DNA from: Rhynchosporium graminicola
Lineage: Eukaryota; Ascomycota; Leotiomycetes; Helotiales; Ploettnerulaceae
Length of the DNA: 64,000 nt
Direction of reading: 5' to 3'
NCBI GenBank assembly: GCA_900074885.1
Contig: FJUW01000002.1
Coordinates: 372,001-436,000 of the forward strand
Shown here: positions 1-11,374 of the stretch, piece by piece
Position numbering within the stretch: position 1 is the stretch's first letter
Layout: every line of letters begins with the position of its first letter
Position numbers and translations under genes: made by a program
The notes under the pieces: generated by a model
The model's database searches: none
What the model saw: only the letters and a program-made list of their open reading frames with translations
What the model was told of the DNA's origin: nothing

Positions 1-409
1 CCTTTGAAAAACATCTAGGAACGCAGAAAGTTGTTCAACCTGTTCTAGAATCTTGTCCTCGATAGTCGACGCTCCATCAAAGTTAGATCGATTTGATCTG
101 AGGCTGTAGATGAACCGTTCGAGTTGCTCAAAGATCGAGCTATACTCAGCCTTCTGCCCTTTAACAACCCATTGCTCAGTTGCTGAAAGTTGAGTACCTT
201 GAATAGCATCGTTCGTCAAGCGTAAAACACCGATCATAGAAAGTAACGAGTTAGAGAGAGGGTCAAGCTGAGGTGGAGCTTGCGCCAGCACCCTGTAATA
301 CTATGGTGGAATTAGAGGGCAATGTTCATATGAGGAATGCAGAATTGGAACTTACCTTCCATCCCTTCTCTATCAAGTCACCGAGATCCCCGCTGGAAGA
401 GCCGCTCAT
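1..409 (-). CDS. Partial STAND/NLR-type N-terminal protein (C-terminus beyond window)
   Basis: Two exons are visible: 356-409 (start ATG at 409, 18 codons) and <1-300. They are joined by a 55-nt intron (301-355) with a GTAAGT donor and CATAG acceptor. The frame stays open to the window edge for 118 residues. It begins MSGSSSGDLGDLIEKGWKYY and continues through helix-forming, Leu/Glu-rich sequence (LEQVEQLSAFLDVF near the edge). This pattern, a short Gly/Ser start, a GDL or GDF motif, an aromatic pair, then long amphipathic helices, is what I know from N-termini of fungal NACHT/ankyrin/kinase proteins involved in non-self recognition. The assignment is inference because any NTPase or repeat domain lies outside the window. 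Both exons were found by splice-site logic; no complete ORF covers them. Confidence 0.5.
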
Positions 410-1393
410 CTTGATGGATTCGATGAAAGTTGAAGAGACCAGCTTTCACATCATCATTGATGGAGTAAGCCTTTTCTTTGTATTCAGGTGACAGAGTTTC
501 TGGCGTTGTGAAGTTCCACCAAGGCTGTGCCGCATCCCAACCCGACTCAGCTCAGCCACGGGGCTGAAGGACTCTCCCAAGACAAAGCCAGTGAGAATAC
601 AGATCTGTTGTAAGCGCTTGTCAACAACATGGAGAGATGCAGTAGCGCCGATTCGAACCTTCTTGATAGCACTGTCTTGTTTTTGTTTACATCGGTATTC
701 CTTGGCTGCACACAGGGTTAATATCTCGATTCGGCAACGCGCCTGATTGGCCGCGTCAACGACCCGAAGCGCGTAACTCCCTGTTTACCCGACTTTCGAT
801 TATTATCGAACAACAATTTGAATCTTTGAAGCATATCTGAGCAACTAAGCGGAACGAAAACCAGAGTAAGCTAAGCTCACTTCAGAGTATGTGAATGAAA
901 TTAAACATCTTCTCAGAACTCCTCTAGGCCGATCGATCATCAAGTGAGAAGCGACGACACCAAGAAACAAATCACTTGTAAGCTCACCGACATGTACGAG
1001 TGATAGCTGCATCTTCTTCCTCCGGAAAACTCAATAAGATCAAGTTGTGTCTATTGGATTTTTCTTGGTACCCTTGATATCCTCATATTGCTTGGTGTCT
1101 CATCACAGTCTTCTTCACAGCGGCCTGCTGCAGACTAGCCTACTTGAGATGCTTCAGAACGCAGTGGATGAAGATGTCAATACGCTTTGTAACAATGCTT
1201 GCTAATCCGGAAAGGTCTACCTCTAGGATCTCGGACTCGACATAGATTTACTTATACAACGATTCGGGCTGTTTCGAGAGACGCCATTTGAATTACCTGA
1301 CATTGAAGTCAGACTTTTGAGCCAGGACTCAAGATACCTCAGGGATTTTGACTCCCCAAAACTTCCCACCATCATCCTGAACACAATTTCACC
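410..1393. other. Intergenic region upstream of the partial NLR-like gene
   Basis: This divergent spacer lies between the minus-strand gene starting at 409 and the plus-strand gene starting at 1394. Minus-strand frames between about 720 and 410 are open for 40-80 codons in two different phases; one contains WDAAQPWWNFTTPETL and runs past the ATG at 409. They could be untranslated leader, a missed upstream exon or a decayed gene piece. An inverted CCAAT box (ATTGG) lies near 747-751. I see nothing else that I can support. Confidence 0.3.
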
Positions 1394-2190
1394 ATGCCTT
1401 ATAACACGGCCCCCATTCCTCCCCGGAAAGAGGCAACTGGCACCACCCAGCTCCCACGTAAAGTCCCTAGATCCTCTCATCACGGCACATGCTCATACCT
1501 CCCAGTCTCACGCGTCAAGAAGATGATCCAAGTCGATGGCGACATACACGCCTGCTCCAACTCAGCATCTTTCATTATCACAGTCGCAACAGTCAGTATT
1601 TCCCTCTACACTTCCAAAAGCACGCGGCACTCATAATCTCATGTCCCATCACCAACAAACCTAACAGGAGATGTTCATCCAATACCTAGCTGAACAAGCA
1701 CACAACGTCGTACGCTCAGAAAAGAAACCTCGTCGTAACATCCAATATCGCGATCTCGGTAAGTCTCCCAATTCCCCCCACGCCCCTTTCTATCACATCG
1801 CATCACAACTAACACCATTCCCTACCAGCAAATGCAGTAGCCCACCACGACAATCTAGAATTCCTCGTCGACATAGTCCCCAAAACCATGCCCTACAAAG
1901 AAGCCAAGAAACTAGCTTCCGGGGCCGCCGCCAACAAGAAGAACGGCGAGAGCTCCGCCGAAGCCGGTCAGACAACTCTCGATGGATCTGGAATGAAGAA
2001 TACCCTTAATGGGACGAACGGAGTTGAGGGCCTTATAAATACAGATGATACGACGTTGAATGACGATGAGGAGGATGAGGATGAGGATCCAAATGCGCAG
2101 TTGGAGAAGGAGAGTCGGAGGGTGAGGTTGAGTACTGGGTCCACGATCTCGGAGGGCCAGAACGGGGATAGGGATGTTGAAATGATTTGA
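1394..2190 (+). CDS. DPB3: Histone-fold subunit, DNA polymerase epsilon subunit C / CHRAC-type (Dpb3-like)
   Basis: Exons are 1394-1457, 1506-1591, 1668-1758 and 1829-2190, giving 200 aa. The spliced protein contains a CBF/NF-Y-type histone fold at about residues 21-95. Recognisable pieces are LSRVKKMIQ, then FIITVATEMFIQYLAEQA, then NIQYRDLANAVAHHDNLEFL, then VDIVPKTM. This order matches CHRAC1/Dpb3 proteins, which pair with a second histone-fold partner (Dpb4 type) in the polymerase epsilon holoenzyme and in ISWI remodelling complexes in the nucleus. The C-terminal half is low-complexity and acidic (poly Asp/Glu near residues 150-165), as is common in fungal members. Intron 1 (48 nt) is a multiple of three and has no in-frame stop, so retention would add 16 residues just before the fold; splicing gives the better family match. 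Intron 2 uses the less usual donor GTCAGT. NC2-alpha or NF-YC are alternative histone-fold families, but the HHDNLEFLVDIVPK segment favours Dpb3/CHRAC. Confidence 0.82.
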
Positions 2191-2531
2191 GGGGTGCGTT
2201 GCTGTTAATGTAAGGAGTGAATCATAAAAAATCGTGATCTAAAAGGAGAGGGAAGCTGCTGTAAGGGTAGATTCACACGATTTGTCCTCCGCTGGCTCCA
2301 GATAGGCTTTTTCATGTTCACAAGTATCGCACAGCAACTTTGACGAGAGTAGTACTGTGAAGATGTGGATTTACCTGATCTCATGTAATATCATCCATGT
2401 TCTAAAACAACAATATCTTGGTGTCCAGTAGCAAACGCCCATACTTTTCGTATCTCCTCCCTAACGCCATTTGATATGCAGGATCAAAGCCAATAGTTTG
2501 CATGACATCTCTACCCCTAACATCAATCATC
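2191..2531. other. Convergent 3' spacer
   Basis: These 341 bp separate two stop codons facing each other (DPB3-like and LEA1). They presumably hold both 3' UTRs and polyadenylation signals; no other feature is visible. Confidence 0.4.
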
Positions 2532-3616
2532 TCATTCCTCCATTTCATCGGCGCCCTGAGCCGCAGCCGGTACACGCCCCTCATTCAACTCCTGCTCCAG
2601 ACGAATGATATCCTGCAAGCTCTTCGCGTTCCGGATAAGCTCCTCCACCTTCTTGCGCTCCTTATCTGTTAGCTTCACGCGGTAATTCTTTGATGTGGAG
2701 GGTGCTGCCGTGCCGTTTGCTGAGGGGACTTCGAAGGTCTTGGATTTGACGCCAATAATCTACTACTGCGTCAGAACTTGTTTCAACGGGTAGCATTGTA
2801 TTGCGGGATATACTTTTGAGGCCAGCGCAGATGGTTTCGCAGCAGTACCAAATAGCTCCTTCGCCTTCTCGCGCTCTAAATCCTTAACTTTCTTGTAATC
2901 GAAGAACCTCACAGTTGGACATCTCCAGATAACCCACTGTCGGTAATGCTAAACCAAACCCCCGCAATTAGCCACTGTATCATCACACCATACCAATACA
3001 TCCACCTCCTATCCACAAGTCAGAGTAAGCAAAACGCACCTCTTTTCTCGTGACTGGATTCTCTAACAATACCAAATGTGTAAGCTGACGAAACGTAGCC
3101 AGGACATCCAAATCAGCCAACTCCGCAAAGTTGTTCGCCGTAAGTACTAGCGTCGTAAGTCTAGGTAACGAGTTCGCGAGAGAGGGCTGGATAGATGCGA
3201 TTCTGTTCCGCGCCAGCAAGAGGGTTTGTAACCGTGGTGAGAGGGGAAAGTTTCCTAGGACTTGGATATCGTTGTCGGTGAAATCGATCGCATCGTGTGG
3301 CTATTGCTTCTCCATTAGCACCAGTTTCCTGCTTCAAAGGGGTACATATGTGTGGAAACATTCTATCTGGCGGGGCGCGCGACAATTGAGCAAGGTAGCT
3401 AGAGAGGTGGACTTACACCAGCGACACCAAGGTTCTCAATAGCGGGGATCTTATGGCCTGCAGAAGTACAAAAAACATTCGATATCAACTCAGCTCGCTC
3501 TCAAAGTGTAGTATCATGTTCCTTTCAGGGTACGCACCTCGGAGATCAAGCTCTCGCTCTTTGAGTGGGTTGAGGTAGGAGAGGGAGGATTGGATCAGTT
3601 CTGCCGTGAGACGCAT
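2532..3616 (-). CDS. LEA1: U2 small nuclear ribonucleoprotein A' (Lea1)
   Basis: Five exons on the minus strand, 3538-3616, 3417-3457, 3040-3300, 2814-2948 and 2532-2759, give 247 aa. The N-terminus MRLTAELIQSSLSYLNPLKE, followed by RELDLRGHKIPAIENLG, is diagnostic of U2A'. Leucine-rich repeats follow (IDFTDNDIQVLGNFP, LLLARNRIASI, LVLTANNFAEL, HLVLLENPVTRKE). The LRR cap HYRQWVIWRCPTVRFFDYKKV ends the repeat domain near residue 170. A charged C-terminal tail (KLTDKERKKVEELIRNAKSLQ) completes the protein. In other fungi and animals U2A' binds U2B'' on U2 snRNA stem-loop IV and takes part in branch-site recognition in the nucleus. Length is typical of the family. The intron between 2759 and 2814 has the weaker donor GTATAT. 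Confidence 0.93.
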
Positions 3617-4064
3617 TGTGGCGGTTTACCTGCTGTTTCGTAGAGTAGTTGTTTCTTTATTGAATGGAGGTTTTGCCCAGCCGTGAGAAATTGGTGCTGG
3701 GGGAGCTTGTTTGTGGACGAGGCTGAGGCTGGTCTTCTTCCCCTCCATCCTAAGTCGAGGTCTCAAAATTATTAGCGAGCTAAGAGTGGCGCTAACCCCA
3801 ATAGAGGCTTTCAACACAAGGGATTGTTTACATGCGAATGCTATTCAGACACACTGCTGCCGTGCAGCCGTAAGATGCAATGCTTGGGAAACGTGATGGC
3901 TTGGTTGGGTGTTCATAGTGATAGATTATGGTGTATTTGCATTAAGACTATATTGTATTCATCAGAGCTTTCCTACTTAATTTAATATCTACCATAGGCC
4001 ACCACATGCAGTCCTATGATGTGCCCCGAGCGCCTTTGATATGCTTCAATCCATATTGATCTCC
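3617..4064. other. Spacer between VPS15 3' end and LEA1 start
   Basis: Both flanking genes are on the minus strand, so these 448 bp should hold the LEA1 promoter and the VPS15 terminator. Short ORFs here show no recognisable protein. Confidence 0.35.
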
Positions 4065-7000
4065 TTATTGGAATACAAAGACAATGCCCGACCTATCCAC
4101 TGACACCATCATTCCATAAGGTGATTCTAATAATGCAATATTGAGAATCGAATCTAAGTGCGATCTTAATAGCTGCTGTTGCTGGAGGGAAATCACTGTT
4201 GATCTAGGGGGTCGCCCGCTTGACGTCTTGCTTGTGTTAGAAGTTCGAGAGCTAGCTCCTGCTCCTGCATTGGGAGCGGTTGGTCCTGGCCTCGGTATAC
4301 GCTCCGCATTGAGTGTTAATGAAGCTGTTGGATGCGTGGAGGTGAAGGTTGGCTTCAGCTCCTCGGCCTCAAGACCACTCACAACCATGGAGTTCTCAAC
4401 ATGAGATACGTCCCAGAATCGAATTTTTTTATCAGATCCTCCTGTGATGACAAAACCGTACTTCGACTCCCGACTATCATCAGACGAGTCTGTTCCAACT
4501 ACCATGGCTCGCATACCTCGGTCAGAATTACTGGTCCCATTCGGCTCCAATGCAGTGGCGAAACGCCCTAGCATGCCTTCAGGACGATCTTCGTCAACAG
4601 GCCATGGCTCGTATCCCTTCGGTCCATCTCTACTCCCTCCCGCACGATAGACCTCCCGACATTGAACTTTCTCGACATCCCAAACAGTCATCTCTCCATG
4701 TCCACTACCACCAGCGACACATACCCATCTACCGCGTCCCCTCGTAGGATGTAGAGACATGCTATAGATAGAGGTGGCCCCTGGTACACCCCAAGCCCTA
4801 AGACGGACTTTGAACCTTAGATCCCACAAATCAAGAACTCCATGCGAAGTTCCCAAGAGAAGCCACTGCCGCCGTTTGTCAACAATGAAGCAAGTTGGTG
4901 TGCCGTGATGGACTGGGTTGTCCAATGTATAGAGGATCTCCATATCCCGAAGATCGATAGCGATAACTCGTGATCTATTGGTGGCGATGAGTAAGGTTGA
5001 ATTAGTCTCAACTTTGAAGTGGTCAGACCATATGGCCATCTCTCCCTTCTGAAGCTGGTACTCACGCATGACCCGAAGCTTGCTGTATCGCACTGTGCCA
5101 TTAGCCTGCACACACTCGGTTCTGACCACATTGATACTGCCATCGCTACCACAGCTGACGAATGAATGGGTATTCTCGACAAAACAAAGTGCTGTAATTT
5201 GCGCGTCACTTGCATGCTTATGCGTTTGCCGGGAGCGATGTGCAATATTACGTTCAAGCCGTCCAGTATCCCAGACCTTCACACTACCATCATCTCCACC
5301 TGTAAGAAAGAACAAGTTGTCAGGAGCCACAGCAATATGATGCACTGGTCCAACATGCTCTGAAAATGTGGCCACCAAGGTACCTTCGGGCTTCCAGGGT
5401 CTGTCCGGAGTTTGAGATAAACCCTTGTTGATGTTTCTTCGCCTACTCGAAGTAGCAATGATAGGTCCAAAATCGGAAACGTCGTTCGGAAAATTCTCAA
5501 CAAACATAGTGTCCAGCATTTTCAAAATGCTTGGATCGTTACCAGAATAGGTATGCGCCCCTCGAAATAGAGCCTTGTCACGGCCAGCTTTCTCTTTCTC
5601 TTTTGCCAGGGCCAGTGCAGATGAGTCTCCTTGATGGTGAGGGTGTGGCCCTTCAACCCTGCCAAATACATTTTCTGAAGTCATGCCCGTCTCGGGGAAT
5701 GACTTCGTTGAGTCTTTTCGGTTCATCAGACTGATAGCACTTGACTTGTGACGCACGCCATTATGTGCTTCTCTAGAGTTCACACTCGAGCCAGTGTCTG
5801 GTATAGACCCTGTCTCGTCATCGCTGCCTTTGCTGTTCGGTAGCCGTACCTGGAGGGATGCCCGACGAGACGCTTTATCAAGCGACATGGGTTCTATGTC
5901 CTTCGGAGATGTAGATGTCCCTGAAGAGGGAGATACTGGAGATTGGCTACCGCGACCTTTCGTGCCAGCAGAGAGAGTACCGACTTGAGTGCTCAGTCGC
6001 GCCTTGTGAGTATTGAAGGCAGAACGTCGTCTCCGAGAGATAGAATCGTCAATCGTCATTGAAGCATCGAGCAGAGCATCTGTAATAGTATGCGGAGCTC
6101 GATCACTGCTATCAGATCCACTGTTCGGCCTTCGAAGAGATGCATCGTGGGCCTGCTGCTCATCAAACATGACCGTCTGGGGAGTTATTCCAATGCTGCG
6201 AAGATTTATTACATTGTTGAGATAGGCTGGGTGCTGTGGAGGTTCCCGTGCCTTTGACATTGCGAGCCGCCAGATGTACTCTCTCAGTACAAGCAATTTG
6301 AATTCGTCATCGTTCCCAAGGCCCATGTTCCTCATCTTTCCTAGCCACTGCTCGTCCTCCTCATTCTTTGGCAATTTTTGGAACGCCTGATGGCTAATAT
6401 CTTGACCAGATAGTGAAGTGAGGCCAAACTTGTTAGAACCAAGAGTGAAAGTTCGCAATTGGGACGCTGGTTTCCAGAATATCCCTCTGTCAACCTTTGT
6501 GGCCCAAGTAACAGAAAGGTCCAGAATAGCCCGTGACATTGGCTTCTTCAAGTTGTCAAGGAGACCAAGTTCTGAGAAGTCATTGGCAAACGTCTTCAGA
6601 AAAGGCCTAATCAAGGGATGCACGATGCATTGAGTGTCGGCAGCGGACAGGAAAAGTGTTGCGGCTGACAGAAACATAGTAGCGGCTTCTCGTATCCAAA
6701 TATTTGGATGCATTGTGAATCGAGCCACGATCTCCACAATTTCCCATATCTTGGATCGTTGAAACAGACCCAGTTCTGCCATACTAGCGAGTGAGCGAAT
6801 TACACTGGCGATAGCAAACTCTTCCGGATCTGTCAGTGCCTGAACCATCAATGGCAGAATGAACTCTTCCAGACTGGTCCCTCCGAGGAATGTCGCAACA
6901 CCAACAATGGTCTCAAAGAAGGCGCACTTCAGCATCCAATCCCGATCGTTGAGGTAAGTATTTAAATGGCTCAAGATAATATCATTCGAATCGGCCGTAC

Positions 7001-8831
7001 CGAAGAACATGCATAGTTCCGGCACAGAACCAAGAAACGCACGCCTGACAGCGGAATCATTATCAGTGATCAATGCCTTGGTATGGGTTTCGAATATTTC
7101 AATAAGTTCTGCTCTGGAGTTGTCAAAAAGGCCTTGGATCTCGGCACCGGCAGAATTGCCATCTTCTGCTTCTGGATCTGCTGTGGGTAAAGATCCGTCT
7201 GGCCTCAACGTGGCGACCATATCGAGGAAACGTGAAGCCGAAGTTGCGAGACTACCTAGACAAGCGGCATAGGTCGCTCGAACCAAGGGTCCGGGCTTCG
7301 AAGATGATCCAGGGAGAAACACTTGCATTCGAGGCAAGATGTACTCTGGGAATACATTTGCGTTAACAGGAGACACAACAGTCACTAGTGCCATAAGTTG
7401 GGTCAAGGTCCGTATTGCAGCTACCTTGACAATATCGACCTTATCATGCAGCAAAGCCACCAAGTATGGCAACACTCTGTCGAGTTTTGCCTCATCAATC
7501 AGTCGCTCGGCAAAGGCTAAGAGGATGTCGCAAGCTCTTATTCTGGCCGTTGCTCGTGCAGTATTACGAATGGATGATACAACCAGAGCAAGAAATATTA
7601 GAGTGCCGTCGTCTGTCGGTCTTGCCTCGACGATAGAGGACTGGTGCTCATTATTTGGGATGTTGAGATGTACTGGCAAGACATTCAGACCCCCTGCTGT
7701 GTATGATATCTTTTTAGGAGCTTTCCTCTTCTCATTCTCATAGCTCAGAAAGTAAGAAATCTTGTCAAAATCATAATAAATCCGGTCTATGCGTTCATCG
7801 GCTTCCCCAAGGTTCGCCGAAGCTCCTGATATTGGTGTCCTTCCTGAAGAAGGATCTGTAATTAACCCCATGTACTGATGCAAGAAACTGTAAAAGTAAT
7901 CCGGAAATACTCTCTTCCTCCAAAATTCGAGGTACTGTTCTGCCGTGTATCTTGACTCGGGGTCGACGTTGATCATATGAGCGATCATTTCCCTTACCTC
8001 CTTGTCTACTATACGACTCAGCAGAACGTCGGGATTGTACTCCCCTCGTTTGTACTTGTACAGCTGGCTCAGGTTGAAGATGGGAGCTTCCAGGAACAAC
8101 TCAGCAATCACACATCCGGCACTAAACACATCCATAGCCCAAGTTATCTGCGCTTTTGGGTCCGGGGTTTCGCCTGCTGCTAGAAAGCGCTCTGGAGCCA
8201 GGTAGCAAGTTCGCCTCCCAGCTGTGTCGAAGAAGTATGAAAAGTCCGCCGGATTATCTTCTGGTAGAGTTGTAGGCTTGAATGAAGAGGAGAAATCCGA
8301 CAGGTACAACCAATTCCAGGACGTAACCAGTGTATTCTCCGTCTTGATATCTCCATGAAATATGTCCCGAGCATGGCAATCGCGAATGCCGCACAACAAC
8401 TGGAAGGCGAGCCATTTCTTCTCAATGTCTTCCAGGAAAGGTCGGGTACTCATACGATCGTAGATAGAGCTGTAAAGGTACTGTCGGACGAGGAATCCGC
8501 CTGTTTCGGTCTCCGCGATTCGTTGGTAAGCCAGCGCATTGGGAACGTCTGCCAGGGCCTTTCTTTCTTCTGAAAGACAATGTCAGCACTTGGAATTACA
8601 GCTGTTCTCAGAATACTGACGTATGATTTTCCGTTTGTACTTCTCTAACCTCATAGCATATGGCTTGACCACAACTTTGACGAGAACAAGTCCATCTTGA
8701 TGCCTCGCCCGTATGCTCTTCATGAACCGCGCACCTCCCATAGATTTTTCATACGTCAGGTCCGACAGCTCTGGCACATCGATGCCCGCAGAGCCTGCAC
8801 TGAGCGTCGTGAGGGAGAAGCCTTGTCCCAT
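4065..8831 (-). CDS. VPS15: Vps15/PIK3R4: regulatory pseudokinase of the Vps34 PI3-kinase complex
   Basis: Two exons (8621-8831 and 4065-8569, 51-nt intron with GTCAGT donor) encode 1571 aa. The start MGQGFS carries Gly2 in an N-myristoylation context, as expected for membrane anchoring. The kinase-like domain spans about residues 25-310, with HGDIKTEN near 143, the catalytic-loop signature of Vps15. The metal-binding triplet is DFS rather than DFG near 161, as in other Vps15 proteins, and APERF follows near 195. HEAT repeats occupy roughly 380-760 and a low-complexity Ser-rich linker about 860-1060. WD40 repeats run from about 1115 to the C-terminus (for example FSEHVGPVHHIAVAPDNLFF). Family role: scaffold and activator of the class III PI3-kinase Vps34 with Vps30/Beclin, needed for endosomal sorting and autophagy. 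Length and domain order are those of a complete gene. Confidence 0.97.
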
Positions 8832-9387
8832 GTTTGCGAAGCTTCAACTGTCATTTGGGCGAAGTCATGGAGGGAAGTGAGGGCCAGAATAGGACCAGTT
8901 CGAATATCCCGAAGCTGTAATGCTACTTAGTGACGTTAATATTGGTAGTCAATTTTATGAGCAAATAAGCTCGCTCTTACGTTGCTTCAATTGCAGGTTT
9001 GGAAAATGCGGCTCTCATGTCAATGTTCCTGGCCTTGTGTACCGTCTTGTGACGGTTGAGATCAGCCGACATCTCTTGACTTATTGGCGCACGGTTACGG
9101 TGACCCTACAAACACACGAGGCAACAACTCAGGCAGTCGCTGACAAGCATTGTTATAACGTTTAGGTTTCTAGCAACAATTCCATCACCACAGTCAGAGA
9201 CCACATTCACGAGGAGTGCAGCGCTTGATCAAGATTTGACACAGTACGCTGATCTTTTCACCCAAAGTGTAGATCTCATAAAATCATGCATTTTGGTATA
9301 GCTATGGAGATGGCCAAGAGCGAAGGTTCATCATTACCATCGCCGAGATCAGACTACGAAGGTAGATATCTCATCATTCATTTGCAT
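8832..9387. other. Upstream region of VPS15
   Basis: These 556 bp lie between the VPS15 start and the stop of the small acidic gene, both minus strand. They presumably hold the VPS15 promoter and leader. No convincing coding or structured element is visible. Confidence 0.35.
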
Positions 9388-10000
9388 TTAAGCCTTTCCC
9401 TTTCGTCTCAGCTCCTCTTCCTCCTCAGCTTGTATTTGAGCATCGACCTTTGCACCTCTGCTGGGTTCGTTACCGTGCATCTTGGCCTGCAATGAGTTAG
9501 CACTTGATTTGCCACTGTGCGCCCATATCCGCTGAAAAGCAACAAGAGTCTCCTCCTGGAAAGAAGGGCCTCATGTTTTTCTCTGGTCCGGAGCTTGGCT
9601 ATTCGAAGGATAACTTACGGGAGCAGTCGGGTCCTTCTTCAATGCCGCTACTTCTGCGGTGTCTTCCTCGGCCTCGTTTTGACGCTGGGATCTCGTCAGT
9701 ATGACTGACCATCAGAGCTGTCACGACTTCTCCTCTGGGATGCTACATACCATCTCCTCGCGCTCCAACTTGTTGGCAATGGTTCTCTCGTCCTCTGAGC
9801 AAGAAGGTCAGCATTGGGCTCAACGTGAGTGAATCGGAAGTGAGTGAAGACATACTGGAGTCATTTGCCTTGTGGCTGTTCTCCTTTCCTTCGTGGAATC
9901 TATCGTCCTTCTTTTCTTGCTCTTGCTGGGCCTGAGGAGCGTTCTTCTGATCACCGTCCTCATAGACACCCGAGTTTCCGACGCTGGAGTTTCCGCTCAT
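9388..10000 (-). CDS. Small highly charged conserved fungal protein, function unknown
   Basis: Four exons (9856-10000, 9751-9794, 9619-9684, 9388-9486) join in frame to a 117-aa protein. It begins MSGNSSVGNSGVYEDGD. The middle is rich in Gln, Glu and Lys (QAQQEQEKKDDRF) and probably unstructured or helical. The C-terminal third is the most distinctive: KKDPTAPAKMHGNEPSRGAK, then a Glu-rich helix ending RRKGKA. I remember similar PTAPAKMHGNEPS-type tails in short hypothetical proteins of other filamentous fungi, but I know no function. There is no signal peptide, membrane segment or Cys/His motif. Three introns in such a short gene, all giving an open frame, argue for a real gene. The leader just upstream of the ATG holds a heptamer repeat (10033-10073). 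It is transcribed away from the Rieske gene across a 1.4-kb spacer. Confidence 0.72.
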
Positions 10001-10032
10001 TTTGAAGTTTTGTTATTTGTTTGTGTGTGTTT

Positions 10033-10073
10033 TGAGTATTGAGTATTGAGAATTGAGAATTGAGAATTGAGAG
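10033..10073. repeat. Heptanucleotide tandem repeat in the leader of the small acidic gene
   Basis: On the plus strand there are two copies of TGAGTAT, three of TGAGAAT and a partial sixth. The run starts 33 bp upstream of the minus-strand ATG, so it is probably in the 5' leader of that mRNA. Confidence 0.85.
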
Positions 10074-11252
10074 TTTCTTGTGAAATAGAGAGAAGGAGAG
10101 ATTGTCTGTTTGTTTCCAAGGAGGGAAAAATAGAGACAGATGTTGACGCTATTGTGTTAGATCGGGATATGGACCCACGATACGTCATGGTTTTCAGAGA
10201 CAGACAGGACAGCCAGGTACAACATGCGGCCGAGGGGCTCATTGCCTCATCGTACATACAAAGGCAGTAAGGTAGTTCTACTTTTCACTTTCTCATTCAA
10301 TACATATCTAAATTATCAAATTGCAAATTTCCCGACACAGCCAGAAGTTGGCTTACCCAAACCTTGTTGCTACTAGGTGCGCTCATTTTTGAAACTTCAT
10401 TGTAGGGTCACATGACCATATACTGAGATGGCCTCAAAGGTCTCAGCTAACCACTCACTGTTTCTTTAGACCAATGGTATATTTGTTACACATTGAAAGA
10501 TTCCCAATAGCATAAGTACTCTTCAGTTTGTCTTCGATGTATCATTCATTGCCACCAATTACACAGAAAGAGATAGCTTCACCGTCGTCTACCCACGCGC
10601 ATCAATGAGCGCTGCTGCTTGAGGACAATAACAGCTTTTAATATCTTCAGAATATCTGGGAATCAACATTGTGGTAACGTCAATCAAAGCTCGACTTCTT
10701 ATACATCAAATTTTTAGGTCCTGGGCATTTGAAGATGACAGCTTGGACTCCTCTGTGATATTTCAATAAGTGTGATGAAGGCGAATTTGTAATAACTAAA
10801 TCGTTGCCAGCAACAATCGATACTTAGTGCAGTTCTGAATATGTCCAATATCTGTGGGATTTCTTGGTCAGACCGGGTATTTTTCAAAGCAAATCAGAGC
10901 AGGAATGTATAGCCAACTGTAAATCCGGCAAGCTTGCTTGGAAAAAAAAGTCGAAAACCATTCGTTCAAGATATGTAATTTGTACTGATATTGCTCATGC
11001 TTATGGAATAAAAAAGCATTTTTGACCGTGAAAATCAAACGAAAGGTAATTACACAAATTGGGGCTGTTTAGTTTTGAGACCGTACCATACCCTGTGGTG
11101 AAACTGAATTCTGAATTTCTCCATCAAACAATTCAGTTGCGATATAAAATAAGAACGTATCTATAGAAAAGAACATGTACATGACAATGTCGTTGAAGTT
11201 GAAGTTGAAGTTCCGACTTTCCACGAAGGAAAACATCAAGCTCCATTGCCAA

Positions 11253-11277
11253 CCAATCACAGGCTACCAAAACCAAT
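11253..11277 (+). promoter_or_regulatory. Two CCAAT boxes upstream of RIP1
   Basis: CCAATCA occurs at 11253 and 11273, about 100-120 bp before the RIP1 ATG. CCAAT boxes bind the Hap2/3/5 (CBC) complex, a known activator of respiratory-chain genes in yeasts and a regulator of iron-dependent proteins in filamentous fungi. Function here is inferred from sequence and position only. Confidence 0.45.
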
Positions 11278-11374
11278 CATCAAAGCTCTCCACCCGGATT
11301 CGTCCAAAAACCTACCTCAGATCATCTCGATTAACCTCACATCTGCATCTCTTCCCACCACAACACACGCAGCA

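Larger units (their letters stand above)
10001..11374. other. Divergent 1.4-kb spacer (small acidic gene / RIP1)
   Basis: AT-rich non-coding sequence between two divergent genes, presumably carrying both promoters. It contains the heptamer repeat at 10033-10073, a (GTTGAA)n-type hexamer run near 11192-11213 and two CCAAT boxes close to the RIP1 start. The middle part, about 10280-11050, shows nothing I can name. Confidence 0.4.
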
